NCBI GenBank assembly: GCA_949902685.1
Contig: CATLDS010000028.1
Span: forward strand, 1-6,373
DNA: 6,373 bases
From: an uncultured Christensenellaceae bacterium
GTDB taxonomy: Bacteria > Bacillota > Clostridia > Christensenellales > UBA1242
Reading direction: 5' to 3'
Shown: piece after piece, positions 1 to 5,239 of the stretch
Layout: the number at the start of each line of letters is the position of its first letter
Numbering within the stretch: position 1 is the stretch's first letter
Notes under the pieces: model-generated
Database searches by the model: none
What the model was told of the DNA's origin: nothing
The model's input: the letters and a program-made list of their open reading frames with translations, nothing else
Position numbers and translations under genes: made by a program

Positions 1-302
1 ACAAAATTCACGCATATCTTGAAGCTCGTGGATATGGTGTGGTTAGAGAACTGACAGGGCATGGAATAGGTACTAAATTACATGAAGATCCATGCGTACC
101 GAATTATGGTAAATATAATTCTGGTATAGTACTTGAGGCAGGTATGACCTTGGCAATCGAACCAATGTCAACTTTAGGCAGAAAAGATGTGTATCTAGAA
201 GACAACGACTGGACAGTAACGACTTGGGATGGTAAATCTAGTGCACATTATGAGAACACTATACTTATTACTAAAGATGGTGTTGAAATTCTAACTTTAT
301 AG
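1..302 (+). CDS. map: Methionine aminopeptidase type I, C-terminal part (5' end outside window)
   Basis: Removes the initiator methionine from nascent proteins in the cytoplasm, using a two-metal centre. The reading frame is open from base 3 (K-I-H-A-Y-L-E-A-R-G-Y-G) to a TAG at 300-302, so only about the last 99 residues are present. Family landmarks are visible in order: GHGIG, LHEDP, AIEPM and HYENT. Their two His and two Glu correspond to four of the five conserved metal ligands; the remaining ligand region (the two Asp) lies upstream. The ending EILTL is typical of type I enzymes. A GTG exists at 39, but it is internal because homology continues upstream of it. The motif after IEPM reads STLG where an Asn-containing sequence (VNxG) is usual; this is a mild deviation. 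Its place just before the KOW gene and infA is the normal Bacillota order. Identification is firm. Confidence 0.96.
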   Translation, partial: KIHAYLEARGYGVVRELTGHGIGTKLHEDPCVPNYGKYNSGIVLEAGMTLAIEPMSTLGRKDVYLEDNDWTVTTWDGKSSAHYENTILITKDGVEILTL

Positions 303-309
303 GAGTGTT

Positions 310-579
310 ATGGAGAACGAGTTCAAGGTTGGAGATATAGTCTCATCTCTATCTGGACATGACAAAAATCACCTTTTTATAGTAGTATCTATTGACAAAA
401 GTGGATATATCGCTATAATAGATGGTAAGAGCAGATTAAGAGATAACCCCAAGATTAAAAATCCTAAACATTTGAGAAAAATAGCACACGATGATAAGAT
501 TTTAGATAAAGTGTTGTCACCGATTGCTACTAACACAGAAATCTATAAAATGATTAAAGTATATAATTATAAGGAGTAA
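310..579 (+). CDS. KOW-domain RNA-binding protein (L14e/L6e/L27e-like), between map and infA
   Basis: Small basic protein of 89 residues with an N-terminal KOW-like beta fold. The segment [16 protein letters not shown] (about 5-20) matches the family pattern of a KOW motif followed by GxD. A central I-D-G-K-S-R-L-R and an N-P-K-H-L-R segment follow (about 37-56). This family resembles archaeal and eukaryotic ribosomal proteins L14e/L6e/L27e and sits between map and infA in many Bacillota (the ybzG position in B. subtilis). Its exact role is not established; RNA or ribosome binding is inferred. The start ATG is preceded by AGGAG with a 4-base spacer, and that Shine-Dalgarno overlaps the TAG stop of map, which suggests translational coupling. 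Its own stop lies two bases before infA. The residues after about 60 are less conserved and I can say little about them. Confidence 0.85.
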   Translation: MENEFKVGDIVSSLSGHDKNHLFIVVSIDKSGYIAIIDGKSRLRDNPKIKNPKHLRKIAHDDKILDKVLSPIATNTEIYKMIKVYNYKE

Positions 580-581
580 GA

Positions 582-803
582 ATGTCCAAAGAAGACGTTA
601 TCGAGGCTGAAGGAGAAATTGTTGAAGTTTTAGGTAACACCAACTTCAAAGTCAAGATTATGAACAATCACACTATTACAGCGTATATCTCAGGTAAATT
701 ACGTACTAATTTTATCAAGATATTAGTTGGTGATAAGGTGAAAGTTGAGATGAGCCCGTACGATTTGACTAAAGGTAGAATCGTTTGGCGCGACAAAAAC
801 TAG
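582..803 (+). CDS. infA: Translation initiation factor IF-1
   Basis: IF-1 binds the A site of the 30S subunit and, with IF-2 and IF-3, controls selection of the initiator tRNA. The 73-residue product is the normal length (about 72) and is a single S1/OB-fold domain. Characteristic segments are [17 protein letters not shown] at the N-terminus, [16 protein letters not shown] in the middle, and [19 protein letters not shown] near the C-terminus. The start has AAGGAG five bases upstream, and that site also contains the end of the preceding KOW gene (AAGGAGTAAG), so the two are probably translationally coupled. The gene ends in TAG, 27 bases before rpmJ. The C-terminus is VWRDKN rather than the usual tyrosine-containing end, a small variation. 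Identification is certain. Confidence 0.97.
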   Translation: MSKEDVIEAEGEIVEVLGNTNFKVKIMNNHTITAYISGKLRTNFIKILVGDKVKVEMSPYDLTKGRIVWRDKN

Positions 804-830
804 AAGAAAAGTATTTTAAGGAGAACGAAA

Positions 831-947
831 ATGAAGGTTAGACCATCAGTTAAGCCAATGTGCGAGAAGTGCAAGGTTATCAAACGTAACGGACAAGTTA
901 TGGTTATTTGTTCTAAAAATCCTAAACACAAACAACGCCAAGGTTAA
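831..947 (+). CDS. rpmJ: 50S ribosomal protein L36 (bL36, zinc-binding form)
   Basis: A 38-residue protein, exactly the usual bL36 length. It begins [20 protein letters not shown] and ends [11 protein letters not shown]. Zinc ligands of the C+ form are all present: Cys11, Cys14, Cys27 and His33. bL36 is a late-assembling large-subunit protein that binds 23S rRNA. An AAGGAG Shine-Dalgarno lies 7 bases before the ATG (818-823). The gene follows infA directly, as in most Bacillota and many Proteobacteria. Downstream is a 125-base structured gap before rpsM. A zinc-using L36 suggests that, if a C- paralogue exists, it is encoded elsewhere and used under zinc limitation; that part is inference. 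Identification is certain. Confidence 0.97.
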   Translation: MKVRPSVKPMCEKCKVIKRNGQVMVICSKNPKHKQRQG

Positions 948-1072
948 TTCATCGGCGGTTTTTCGCCGTCTAGTAGAATACATATGTATTCTCATAAATT
1001 TGAAAATTAGCACAATGCTTCGCGGCAATTTAGCATTGTGAGATTATAAATACATTATTTGGAGGAAATTAT
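948..1072 (+). promoter_or_regulatory. Structured leader between rpmJ and rpsM (three inverted repeats; possible S4-type control site)
   Basis: This 125-base gap holds three inverted repeats. CGGCG (953-957) pairs with CGCCG (964-968) across a 6-base loop. AGAATACATATGTATTCT (975-992) is a perfect 18-base palindrome. CACAATGCT (1011-1019) pairs with AGCATTGTG (1032-1040) across a 12-base loop. None is followed by a U tract, so they are not ordinary terminators, and I found no convincing -35/-10 pair. The loop CGGC (1023-1026) could alternatively pair with GCCG (965-968), giving a pseudoknot or switch. In E. coli, S4 represses the alpha operon by binding a pseudoknot just before rpsM, and this operon also encodes S4, so a similar role is plausible but unproven. 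The GGAGG at 1061-1065 is the rpsM ribosome binding site. Confidence 0.55.
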
Positions 1073-1441
1073 ATGGCACGTATATCAGGCGTGGATTTAC
1101 CTAATGAAAAGAGAGTTGAAATCGGTCTTACTTATATCTATGGTATAGGTAGAGTCAGTGCTAACAAAATTTTGGCAGCTACTGTCATCAATCCTGACAC
1201 TAGAGTTAAGGATCTTACAGAGAATGACATCGCTTCTATCCGTAAGTACATAGAGGCTAATTTTACTGTAGAAGGTGAACTTAGAAAAGATATTGCTCTT
1301 GACATTAAAAGATTAAAAGAAATTAGGTGCTATCGTGGTCTTAGACACATTGCTAATCTACCAGTTCGTGGTCAGTCTAGCAAGCAGAATGCGCGTACAC
1401 GCAAAGGTCCTAAGAAAACTATAGCAAACAAGAAGAAGTAA
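1073..1441 (+). CDS. rpsM: 30S ribosomal protein S13 (uS13)
   Basis: Head protein of the small subunit. It contacts 16S rRNA helices and 50S proteins through intersubunit bridges, and its basic tail contacts P-site tRNA. The 122-residue product has the usual length. It starts [21 protein letters not shown], has the helix-two-turns-helix region [10 protein letters not shown] (about 24-33), and the signature CYRGLRH (86-92) then LPVRGQ and NARTRKGP near the C-terminus. GGAGG seven bases upstream supports the ATG. Oddities: residues 93-95 are I-A-N where bacteria usually have a basic R-R-G or R-K-G, and the usual RGQRTK is RGQSSK. The gene ends in tandem TAA TAA codons, the second merging with the rpsK Shine-Dalgarno. 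First gene after the structured leader. Identification is certain. Confidence 0.97.
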   Translation: MARISGVDLPNEKRVEIGLTYIYGIGRVSANKILAATVINPDTRVKDLTENDIASIRKYIEANFTVEGELRKDIALDIKRLKEIRCYRGLRHIANLPVRGQSSKQNARTRKGPKKTIANKKK

Positions 1442-1454
1442 TAAGGAGTAAATA

Positions 1455-1847
1455 ATGGCTACTACTAAAAAAGAAACCAAGAAAAAGAAAATATTAGTTA
1501 GCAATGGCGAAGGCGCTGTACATATCTTCGCTAATTCTAACAATACCATCGTATCTTTAACAGATAGTCAAGGTAACCTATTAGCACAGAGTAGTGCGGG
1601 CGCTCTCGGTAACCGTGGAGCGAAGAAGACTACACCATTCGCTGCGCAGAGTGCAGTAGAGGCTGCTTTGAAAAATGTAGCAAACTACGGTATTAATAAG
1701 GTTGCTATCTATGTTAAAGGTGCTGGTAATGCGCGTGAGGCTGCAATTCGTGCGGTTGGTTCATTCGGTCTACAAGTAACAATGATTAAAGATGTATCTC
1801 CAATCCCACACAACGGGTGCAGACCACCTAAGAAGAGAAGATTATAG
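1455..1847 (+). CDS. rpsK: 30S ribosomal protein S11 (uS11)
   Basis: Platform protein of the small subunit; binds 16S rRNA near the 690/720 loops together with S18 and S21. The 130 residues match the family length. Recognisable segments are [13 protein letters not shown] (about 29-41), [20 protein letters not shown] (46-65), then [13 protein letters not shown] and the C-terminal [14 protein letters not shown]. The Asn-Gly at 120-121 is the site that is converted to isoaspartate in E. coli S11. Position 90 is Ala where the family nearly always has Pro (KGPG), an odd change in an rRNA-contacting loop. The start has AAGGAG with a 6-base spacer. The stop TAG lies inside the rpsD Shine-Dalgarno (TAGGAGG), so rpsK and rpsD are probably coupled. 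Identification is certain. Confidence 0.97.
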   Translation: MATTKKETKKKKILVSNGEGAVHIFANSNNTIVSLTDSQGNLLAQSSAGALGNRGAKKTTPFAAQSAVEAALKNVANYGINKVAIYVKGAGNAREAAIRAVGSFGLQVTMIKDVSPIPHNGCRPPKKRRL

Positions 1848-1855
1848 GAGGAAAT

Positions 1856-2473
1856 ATGGCAAGAAATACAAACCCAGATTGTAAGCAATGTCGTAGAGAA
1901 GGTTGCAAACTTTTCTTAAAAGGTGAGAAATGTTTGACTAACTGCCCATTCGATAAGCGCCCAGTTGCACCTGGTCAGCATGGTACAGGTAGAAAGAAAG
2001 TATCAGAATATGGCTTACAGTTACGTGAGAAGCAAAAAGTTCGTAGAACCTACGGAATGCTTGAGAAACAGTTTAGATTATATTACGAGAAGGCAGCTAA
2101 GGGTAAAGAGAATACAGGTTGGGCATTGCTTAAGATGCTCGAGTTGAGACTTGATAACGTGGTTTATCGTCTTGGTCTTGGCTCATCTCGTACAGAGTCT
2201 AGACAGATTGTTAACCATGGACACATCACAGTTAATGGTAAGAAAGTGAATATACCTTCATACCAAGTTAAAGTTGGAGATGTTATCGCGGTTAAAGAGA
2301 ACAAGCAGAGTCTTGAAATGTTTGCGAGTTTAAAAGAAGCTAAAATCAATACACCTAAATGGTTAGAGTTCGATGCTAAGTCATTGACTGGTAAAGTACT
2401 AGCTCTTCCAGAGAGAGAAGATATTGATCTTGACATTAAGGAACACTTGATTGTCGAATTTTATTCAAGATAA
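1856..2473 (+). CDS. rpsD: 30S ribosomal protein S4 (uS4, zinc-binding form)
   Basis: Primary 16S rRNA binder that nucleates small-subunit assembly, lines the mRNA entry channel and influences fidelity. In many bacteria it also represses its own operon. The product is 205 residues, the normal length. The N-terminal zinc region carries Cys9, Cys12, Cys26 and Cys30 as likely ligands, with an extra Cys17. A PVAPGQHG segment follows (about 36-43), then the S4 RNA-binding domain (about 94-155) containing [12 protein letters not shown] and [20 protein letters not shown]. The end is HLIVEFYSR, as expected. AGGAGG with a 4-base spacer fixes the start and overlaps the rpsK stop. Having rpsD inside this operon is the clostridial and proteobacterial arrangement, and it makes feedback through the leader before rpsM plausible. 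The gene ends TAA followed at once by TAG. Identification is certain. Confidence 0.97.
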   Translation: MARNTNPDCKQCRREGCKLFLKGEKCLTNCPFDKRPVAPGQHGTGRKKVSEYGLQLREKQKVRRTYGMLEKQFRLYYEKAAKGKENTGWALLKMLELRLDNVVYRLGLGSSRTESRQIVNHGHITVNGKKVNIPSYQVKVGDVIAVKENKQSLEMFASLKEAKINTPKWLEFDAKSLTGKVLALPEREDIDLDIKEHLIVEFYSR

Positions 2474-2489
2474 TAGGAGAAAATGAATT

Positions 2490-3446
2490 ATGATGGAAAT
2501 CGAAAAGCCAAAAATAAATTTGGAAGAATCAAACAATGGTGCTAATGCAATCATCACAGTTGAGCCACTAGAGAAAGGTTTTGGTATTACTATTGGTAAT
2601 ATGATTAGACGTACTTTGCTTAGTTCACTACCAGGAGCAGCAATTGTAGGTGTTAAGATTAAAAATGTCCTTCACGAATTCTCTACAATTAAGGGTGTAA
2701 GTGAAGACGTTCCAGATATTATCTTGAACTTAAAAGCCATTGCAGTTAAAACTGAAGATACCAGTGCTGATTTTAGAGGTAAAATCACTCTTAAGAAGAC
2801 TGGTCCTGCTACTGTATATGGTAAGGATATTAAGTGCGATGATGGTATCTCAATAGTTAATCCAGAGCAATATATTTGTACTATAGATGACGATGCAGAC
2901 CTTGACATGACTCTATATGTTGGTCGTGGTAGAGGATATGTTACCGCTAGTCAAAATAAAGATTTCTCAGATGAAGTAGATTATATCGCTATCGATTCAT
3001 TATTTACTCCAGTGAAACGTGTCAATTTTGAAGTGCAATCTAGCCGTGTAGGTCGTAATCTTGATTATGATAAACTTGTTCTAGATGTACAGACACGTGG
3101 TACAGTTAGCGCGAAAGAGGTCGTTGCTCTATCCGCTAAACTTATCAATGATTATGCTACTATGTTCGTTGAACTCGTAGAGGGTATGGACGGCATGAAC
3201 ATTCTCGTTGCTCGTAAAGAAGACGAGAGAACTAAATTGTATGAGAAACCTATCGAGGAGATGGAACTAAGTGTTCGTAGTTATAACTGCTTGAAACGTG
3301 CTGGTATCGACACAATCGGCGACCTCGCTAAGAAGAGCCGTGGTGAGATGATGAAAGTGCGTAACATGGGTGCTAAATCTATGGAAGAAGTTATTGCTAA
3401 ACTTGATGCGCTTGGTATCGTTCTTGAAGGTAATGACAATTATTAA
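2490..3446 (+). CDS. rpoA: DNA-directed RNA polymerase subunit alpha
   Basis: Alpha dimerises to nucleate RNA polymerase assembly and uses its C-terminal domain to touch UP elements and activators. The 318 residues match the Bacillota length of about 315. The N-terminal domain (about 1-235) shows EPLEKGFGITIGNMIRRTLL, GAAIVGVKI and GVSEDVPDI. A short charged linker (about 241-253) follows. The C-terminal domain (about 255-315) has VRSYNCLKR, where Arg263 corresponds to E. coli Arg265 that contacts DNA, then the helix-hairpin-helix NMGAKSMEE. Two ATGs are adjacent at 2490 and 2493; the first is chosen because MMEIEKPKI aligns with MIEIEKPKI of relatives. AGGAG at 2475-2479 lies 10 bases before it. 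An out-of-frame ATG at 2483 lies between them. Identification is certain. Confidence 0.97.
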   Translation: MMEIEKPKINLEESNNGANAIITVEPLEKGFGITIGNMIRRTLLSSLPGAAIVGVKIKNVLHEFSTIKGVSEDVPDIILNLKAIAVKTEDTSADFRGKITLKKTGPATVYGKDIKCDDGISIVNPEQYICTIDDDADLDMTLYVGRGRGYVTASQNKDFSDEVDYIAIDSLFTPVKRVNFEVQSSRVGRNLDYDKLVLDVQTRGTVSAKEVVALSAKLINDYATMFVELVEGMDGMNILVARKEDERTKLYEKPIEEMELSVRSYNCLKRAGIDTIGDLAKKSRGEMMKVRNMGAKSMEEVIAKLDALGIVLEGNDNY

Positions 3447-3474
3447 GATTTAAACCAATAAAGGAGAAAGAAAA

Positions 3475-3984
3475 GTGAAAGTTAAAATGTTAGGTCGTCC
3501 TACCGAAGAGCGTCTGGCTATTATGCGTAACCAAGCCACTGATCTTTTCATGAAAGGTAAAATTAAAACTACTGTAGCACGTGCTAAATCTCTTCAAAGT
3601 TATGTTGAGAAAACTTTAACCCCAGCAATCAATACTTATGAAGATGTGCTTACAGTTCAAAAACCTTATGTTAATGAGAAAGGCGAGAAGACTACTCGTG
3701 AAGTTCTTAACGATGGTCCAAAGAAACTTGCTGCTCGTAGAAAGATTATGGCTAGACTTTATAATGTCAAAGAGCCACGCAAACCAGGTGAGAAGAAAGC
3801 AGAATACGCTGCTCGTATGGACAATATTAAGCATCCAGTCATCGAGAAAATTTTCAATATATATGCACCTAAGTATGCAGAGCGTGCTAAAGAATTAGGA
3901 CAGAAGGGTGGATACACTCGCGTATTGAAACTTGGTACTCGTAAGGGTGATAACGCCGAAATGGCTATTATTGAATTGATATAA
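3475..3984 (+). CDS. rplQ: 50S ribosomal protein L17 (bL17), long form with internal insertions
   Basis: Large-subunit protein near the peptide exit tunnel. The core is clear: [20 protein letters not shown] (6-25), [18 protein letters not shown] (29-46), LAARRK (85-90), and the C-terminal [20 protein letters not shown] ending IIELI. The start is GTG, supported by AAGGAG eight bases upstream; the next in-frame ATG (3487) is too far from that site. At 169 residues it is about 40-50 longer than common bL17. The extra sequence falls at about 53-82, with Y-E-D-V and N-E-K-G-E-K, at about 98-117 (rich in Lys and Glu), and at about 138-144 before GGYTR. I believe long bL17 variants occur in some Clostridia, which is recall rather than search. 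It is the last gene of the operon, and its final codons are repeated downstream at 4032-4064. Confidence 0.95.
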   Translation: MKVKMLGRPTEERLAIMRNQATDLFMKGKIKTTVARAKSLQSYVEKTLTPAINTYEDVLTVQKPYVNEKGEKTTREVLNDGPKKLAARRKIMARLYNVKEPRKPGEKKAEYAARMDNIKHPVIEKIFNIYAPKYAERAKELGQKGGYTRVLKLGTRKGDNAEMAIIELI

Positions 3985-4009
3985 TTCGAATAAAAGCCAT
4001 GCAGACGGC

Positions 4010-4032
4010 TATGTGAAATTTATTTTCATATA
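4010..4032 (+). other. Hairpin between the two rplQ tails
   Basis: TATGTGAAA (4010-4018) can pair with TTTCATATA (4024-4032) as nine base pairs including one G-U, around a five-base loop. A shorter AGCC (3995-3998) / GGCT (4007-4010) repeat sits just upstream. No U tract follows, so neither looks like a terminator. The hairpin occupies the spacer that separates the real L17 stop from the recoded copy. It may be an RNA processing or stability element, or a remnant of an inserted segment. Function unknown. Confidence 0.4.
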
Positions 4033-4064
4033 ACGCTGAAATGGCAATTATCGAGTTAATCTAG
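4032..4064 (+). pseudogene. Recoded duplicate of the rplQ 3' end (ten codons plus stop)
   Basis: Read in frame, these 33 bases encode [10 protein letters not shown] and a TAG stop. That is exactly the last ten residues of L17, whose own codons are at 3952-3984. The two copies differ at seven bases. Every difference is in a third codon position and silent, including TAA versus TAG at the stop. Upstream the frame meets TGA at 4014-4016, and there is no start codon or ribosome binding site, so this is not a gene. The silent-only pattern implies it was the functional end of an rplQ gene until recently. The operon terminator sits 15 bases after it, as if this were the original gene end. Likely a scar of recombination or of integration at the rplQ 3' end. 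Confidence 0.8.
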
Positions 4065-4079
4065 TTGTATAGATAATAG

Positions 4080-4105
4080 AAAGGACTAATCATAGTCCTT
4101 TTTTT
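4080..4105 (+). terminator. Rho-independent terminator of the alpha operon
   Basis: AAAGGACTA (4080-4088) pairs perfectly with TAGTCCTTT (4093-4101), leaving the loop ATCA. The 3' arm runs into an uninterrupted T tract (4099-4105). This is a textbook intrinsic terminator, placed 95 bases after the rplQ stop but only 15 bases after the duplicated rplQ tail. Its last T residues are shared with the -35 box of the next promoter. Confidence 0.92.
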
Positions 4106-4132
4106 GACTTTTCTATTAAAATTTGTTATATT
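4104..4132 (+). promoter_or_regulatory. Sigma-A-type promoter with extended -10 for the HEFSH gene
   Basis: TTGACT (4104-4109) and TATATT (4127-4132) are separated by 17 bases, and TGT (4124-4126) immediately before the -10 supplies an extended -10 element. Each box matches consensus at five of six positions. A start about seven bases after the -10 would fall at about 4139, on the ATG of the next gene itself. Fits a housekeeping promoter; the start site is inferred from spacing only. Confidence 0.75.
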
Positions 4133-4138
4133 AATCAT

Positions 4139-5158
4139 ATGAGAATAGAGTTTACGGTTGATAGAAGGACAGAACTAATGGAGATAATGCTATCTCTTAC
4201 TGACTATTTCACACGATATAGTGATTTAAGAGTTGAGATAGATTTCGACTATATTAACGATGTGAAAGAGTATTTTAAGCAGTATAAGGAGCATAAGGCG
4301 ATTAAACTTTTGCAGGAGATAATAGAAAAACTTAGTTTTCATTACGATGCACCGATAGCGCTAGCATGGCAATTAGATAAAGATTATACGATAAAGAAAC
4401 TAATGAAGTATCCATTTGAAGATAGGTTGTATGGAGATAATAGAATAATAGAGTTTTTGCATGAGATGAAACATTTTGCTGAGGACACTGATTATGAAGC
4501 ATTTTATAATACACACTTGCCAATCTACAATTCATGGATAGATACAGTTAAAAAGTATATTGACGAGTCTGTACTAGATTACATGTGTGCTTTTTATAAA
4601 GAGGATTTAAATAGAAAGTACATTATCAACCTAATGCCACTACAAACCAATGCGAATTATGGAGTGGATGTAGGTGATATAAGGGTCTGCAATCTAGGCA
4701 TTAAATATAATAGTAAAAAAATTAAATCTAAATATTACTTTATTTGGGAGAGTGTGCCAGACGCATCATGTCTAATTCAACATGAATTCTCGCATCCAAT
4801 AATTAACCCACTAACTGACAAATATCTAGATTTAGATAAACTTACACCATTACCAAAAGATGATGTGGTGTTACTTGAAGAACAGGCATATAGCGAAGGT
4901 CTTTGTTATGTTTGTGAGCAGATTATTAGAGCAAGTACAATTATATACTGTATGGACAACTATAAAGAGTCGGCTGACCTTAATCGACTAATAGAGAAAG
5001 AAGAAAAACAAGGCTTTATCCATACGAGACAAATCTATGAAGCACTGGTCGAATACCAGAAACAAGACATCCCATTAAGAGAATATTACCCTAAATTACT
5101 TGAGGTTTTTTATAGGTCAATTAAAAAACATTATGCAGAGAATGACCAATCACTCTAA
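4139..5158 (+). CDS. Putative zinc metalloprotease-like protein with HEFSH motif (DUF4932-like)
   Basis: A 339-residue protein of unproven function. The key feature is HEFSH at 215-219, an HExxH zinc-metallopeptidase motif, continuing as HPIINP. The downstream E-Q-I-I-R-A (260-265) is a likely source of the third ligand, Glu260. This arrangement, plus an N-terminal R-x-E-L-M segment and YFKQYKEHKAI (45-55), recalls the DUF4932 family; that is recognition from memory. There is no signal peptide or membrane segment, so it is probably cytoplasmic. Start choice is open. The ATG at 4139 has no Shine-Dalgarno and would be leaderless given the promoter, while Met14 (4178) has AGAAGGA eight bases upstream. 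I keep 4139 because the R-x-E-L segment lies before Met14. ATA supplies at least 14 isoleucines, against 3 of about 30 in rpoA, so codon use differs from its ribosomal neighbours. Confidence 0.75.
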   Translation: MRIEFTVDRRTELMEIMLSLTDYFTRYSDLRVEIDFDYINDVKEYFKQYKEHKAIKLLQEIIEKLSFHYDAPIALAWQLDKDYTIKKLMKYPFEDRLYGDNRIIEFLHEMKHFAEDTDYEAFYNTHLPIYNSWIDTVKKYIDESVLDYMCAFYKEDLNRKYIINLMPLQTNANYGVDVGDIRVCNLGIKYNSKKIKSKYYFIWESVPDASCLIQHEFSHPIINPLTDKYLDLDKLTPLPKDDVVLLEEQAYSEGLCYVCEQIIRASTIIYCMDNYKESADLNRLIEKEEKQGFIHTRQIYEALVEYQKQDIPLREYYPKLLEVFYRSIKKHYAENDQSL

Positions 5159-5160
5159 AA

Positions 5161-5186
5161 ATGTGAATTATTTAATTTGCTCACAT
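5161..5186. repeat. Inverted repeat ATGTGA-N14-TCACAT just upstream of a promoter
   Basis: ATGTGA (5161-5166) and TCACAT (5181-5186) are perfect inverted copies separated by 14 A/T-rich bases. The pair starts two bases after the stop of the HEFSH gene and ends one base before the -35 box of the next promoter. No T tract follows, so it is a poor terminator. It could be an operator half-site pair or a transcript 3'-end hairpin. The half-sites resemble those bound by Crp/Fnr-type proteins, but the spacing is wrong for that family. Confidence 0.45.
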
Positions 5187-5187
5187 A

Positions 5188-5216
5188 TTGACAATGTATA
5201 GTATTTGTGTTAACAT
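5188..5216 (+). promoter_or_regulatory. Promoter of the 170-residue protein gene (consensus -35, extended -10)
   Basis: TTGACA (5188-5193) is a perfect -35. After 17 bases comes TAACAT (5211-5216), a weaker -10 with four of six matches, helped by an upstream TGT (5208-5210) as an extended -10. The palindrome TGTTAACA (5208-5215) overlies this -10. The start is expected near 5223, giving a short leader with GGAGG at 5226-5230. Confidence 0.65.
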
Positions 5217-5239
5217 AAAAACAGTGGAGGAAGGGAGAT

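Noticed and set aside
39..302. GTG at 39 as the start of a short separate gene
   Set aside because: The frame is open to the window edge and the upstream residues match methionine aminopeptidase, so the gene is truncated by the window.
953..968. Hairpin after rpmJ as a terminator
   Set aside because: The T run is in the loop and not after the stem, and the operon clearly continues into rpsM.
846..1028. Minus-strand ORF of 60 codons across rpmJ and the leader
   Set aside because: It overlaps rpmJ and the hairpin region, has no family features, and its composition follows from the opposite strand of rpmJ.
1000..1050. Possible promoter (TTGAAA at 1000, TATAAA at 1045) before rpsM
   Set aside because: The boxes are 39 bases apart and no partner box lies at about 17 bases from either one.
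1358..1549. Minus-strand ORF with a hydrophobic stretch
   Set aside because: The hydrophobic run is the reverse reading of lysine codons at the rpsM end and rpsK start; it is a shadow of real genes.
1965..2147. Plus-strand ORF inside rpsD in another frame
   Set aside because: Lies wholly inside the strongly conserved S4 gene with no independent ribosome binding site.
2164..2436. Minus-strand ORF of 90 codons opposite rpsD
   Set aside because: Antisense shadow of the S4 C-terminal half with no recognisable protein features.
3638..3898. Plus-strand 86-codon ORF inside rplQ
   Set aside because: Out of frame with L17 across a region where L17 homology resumes on both sides (LAARRK, then GGYTR), so it is not a frameshift product.
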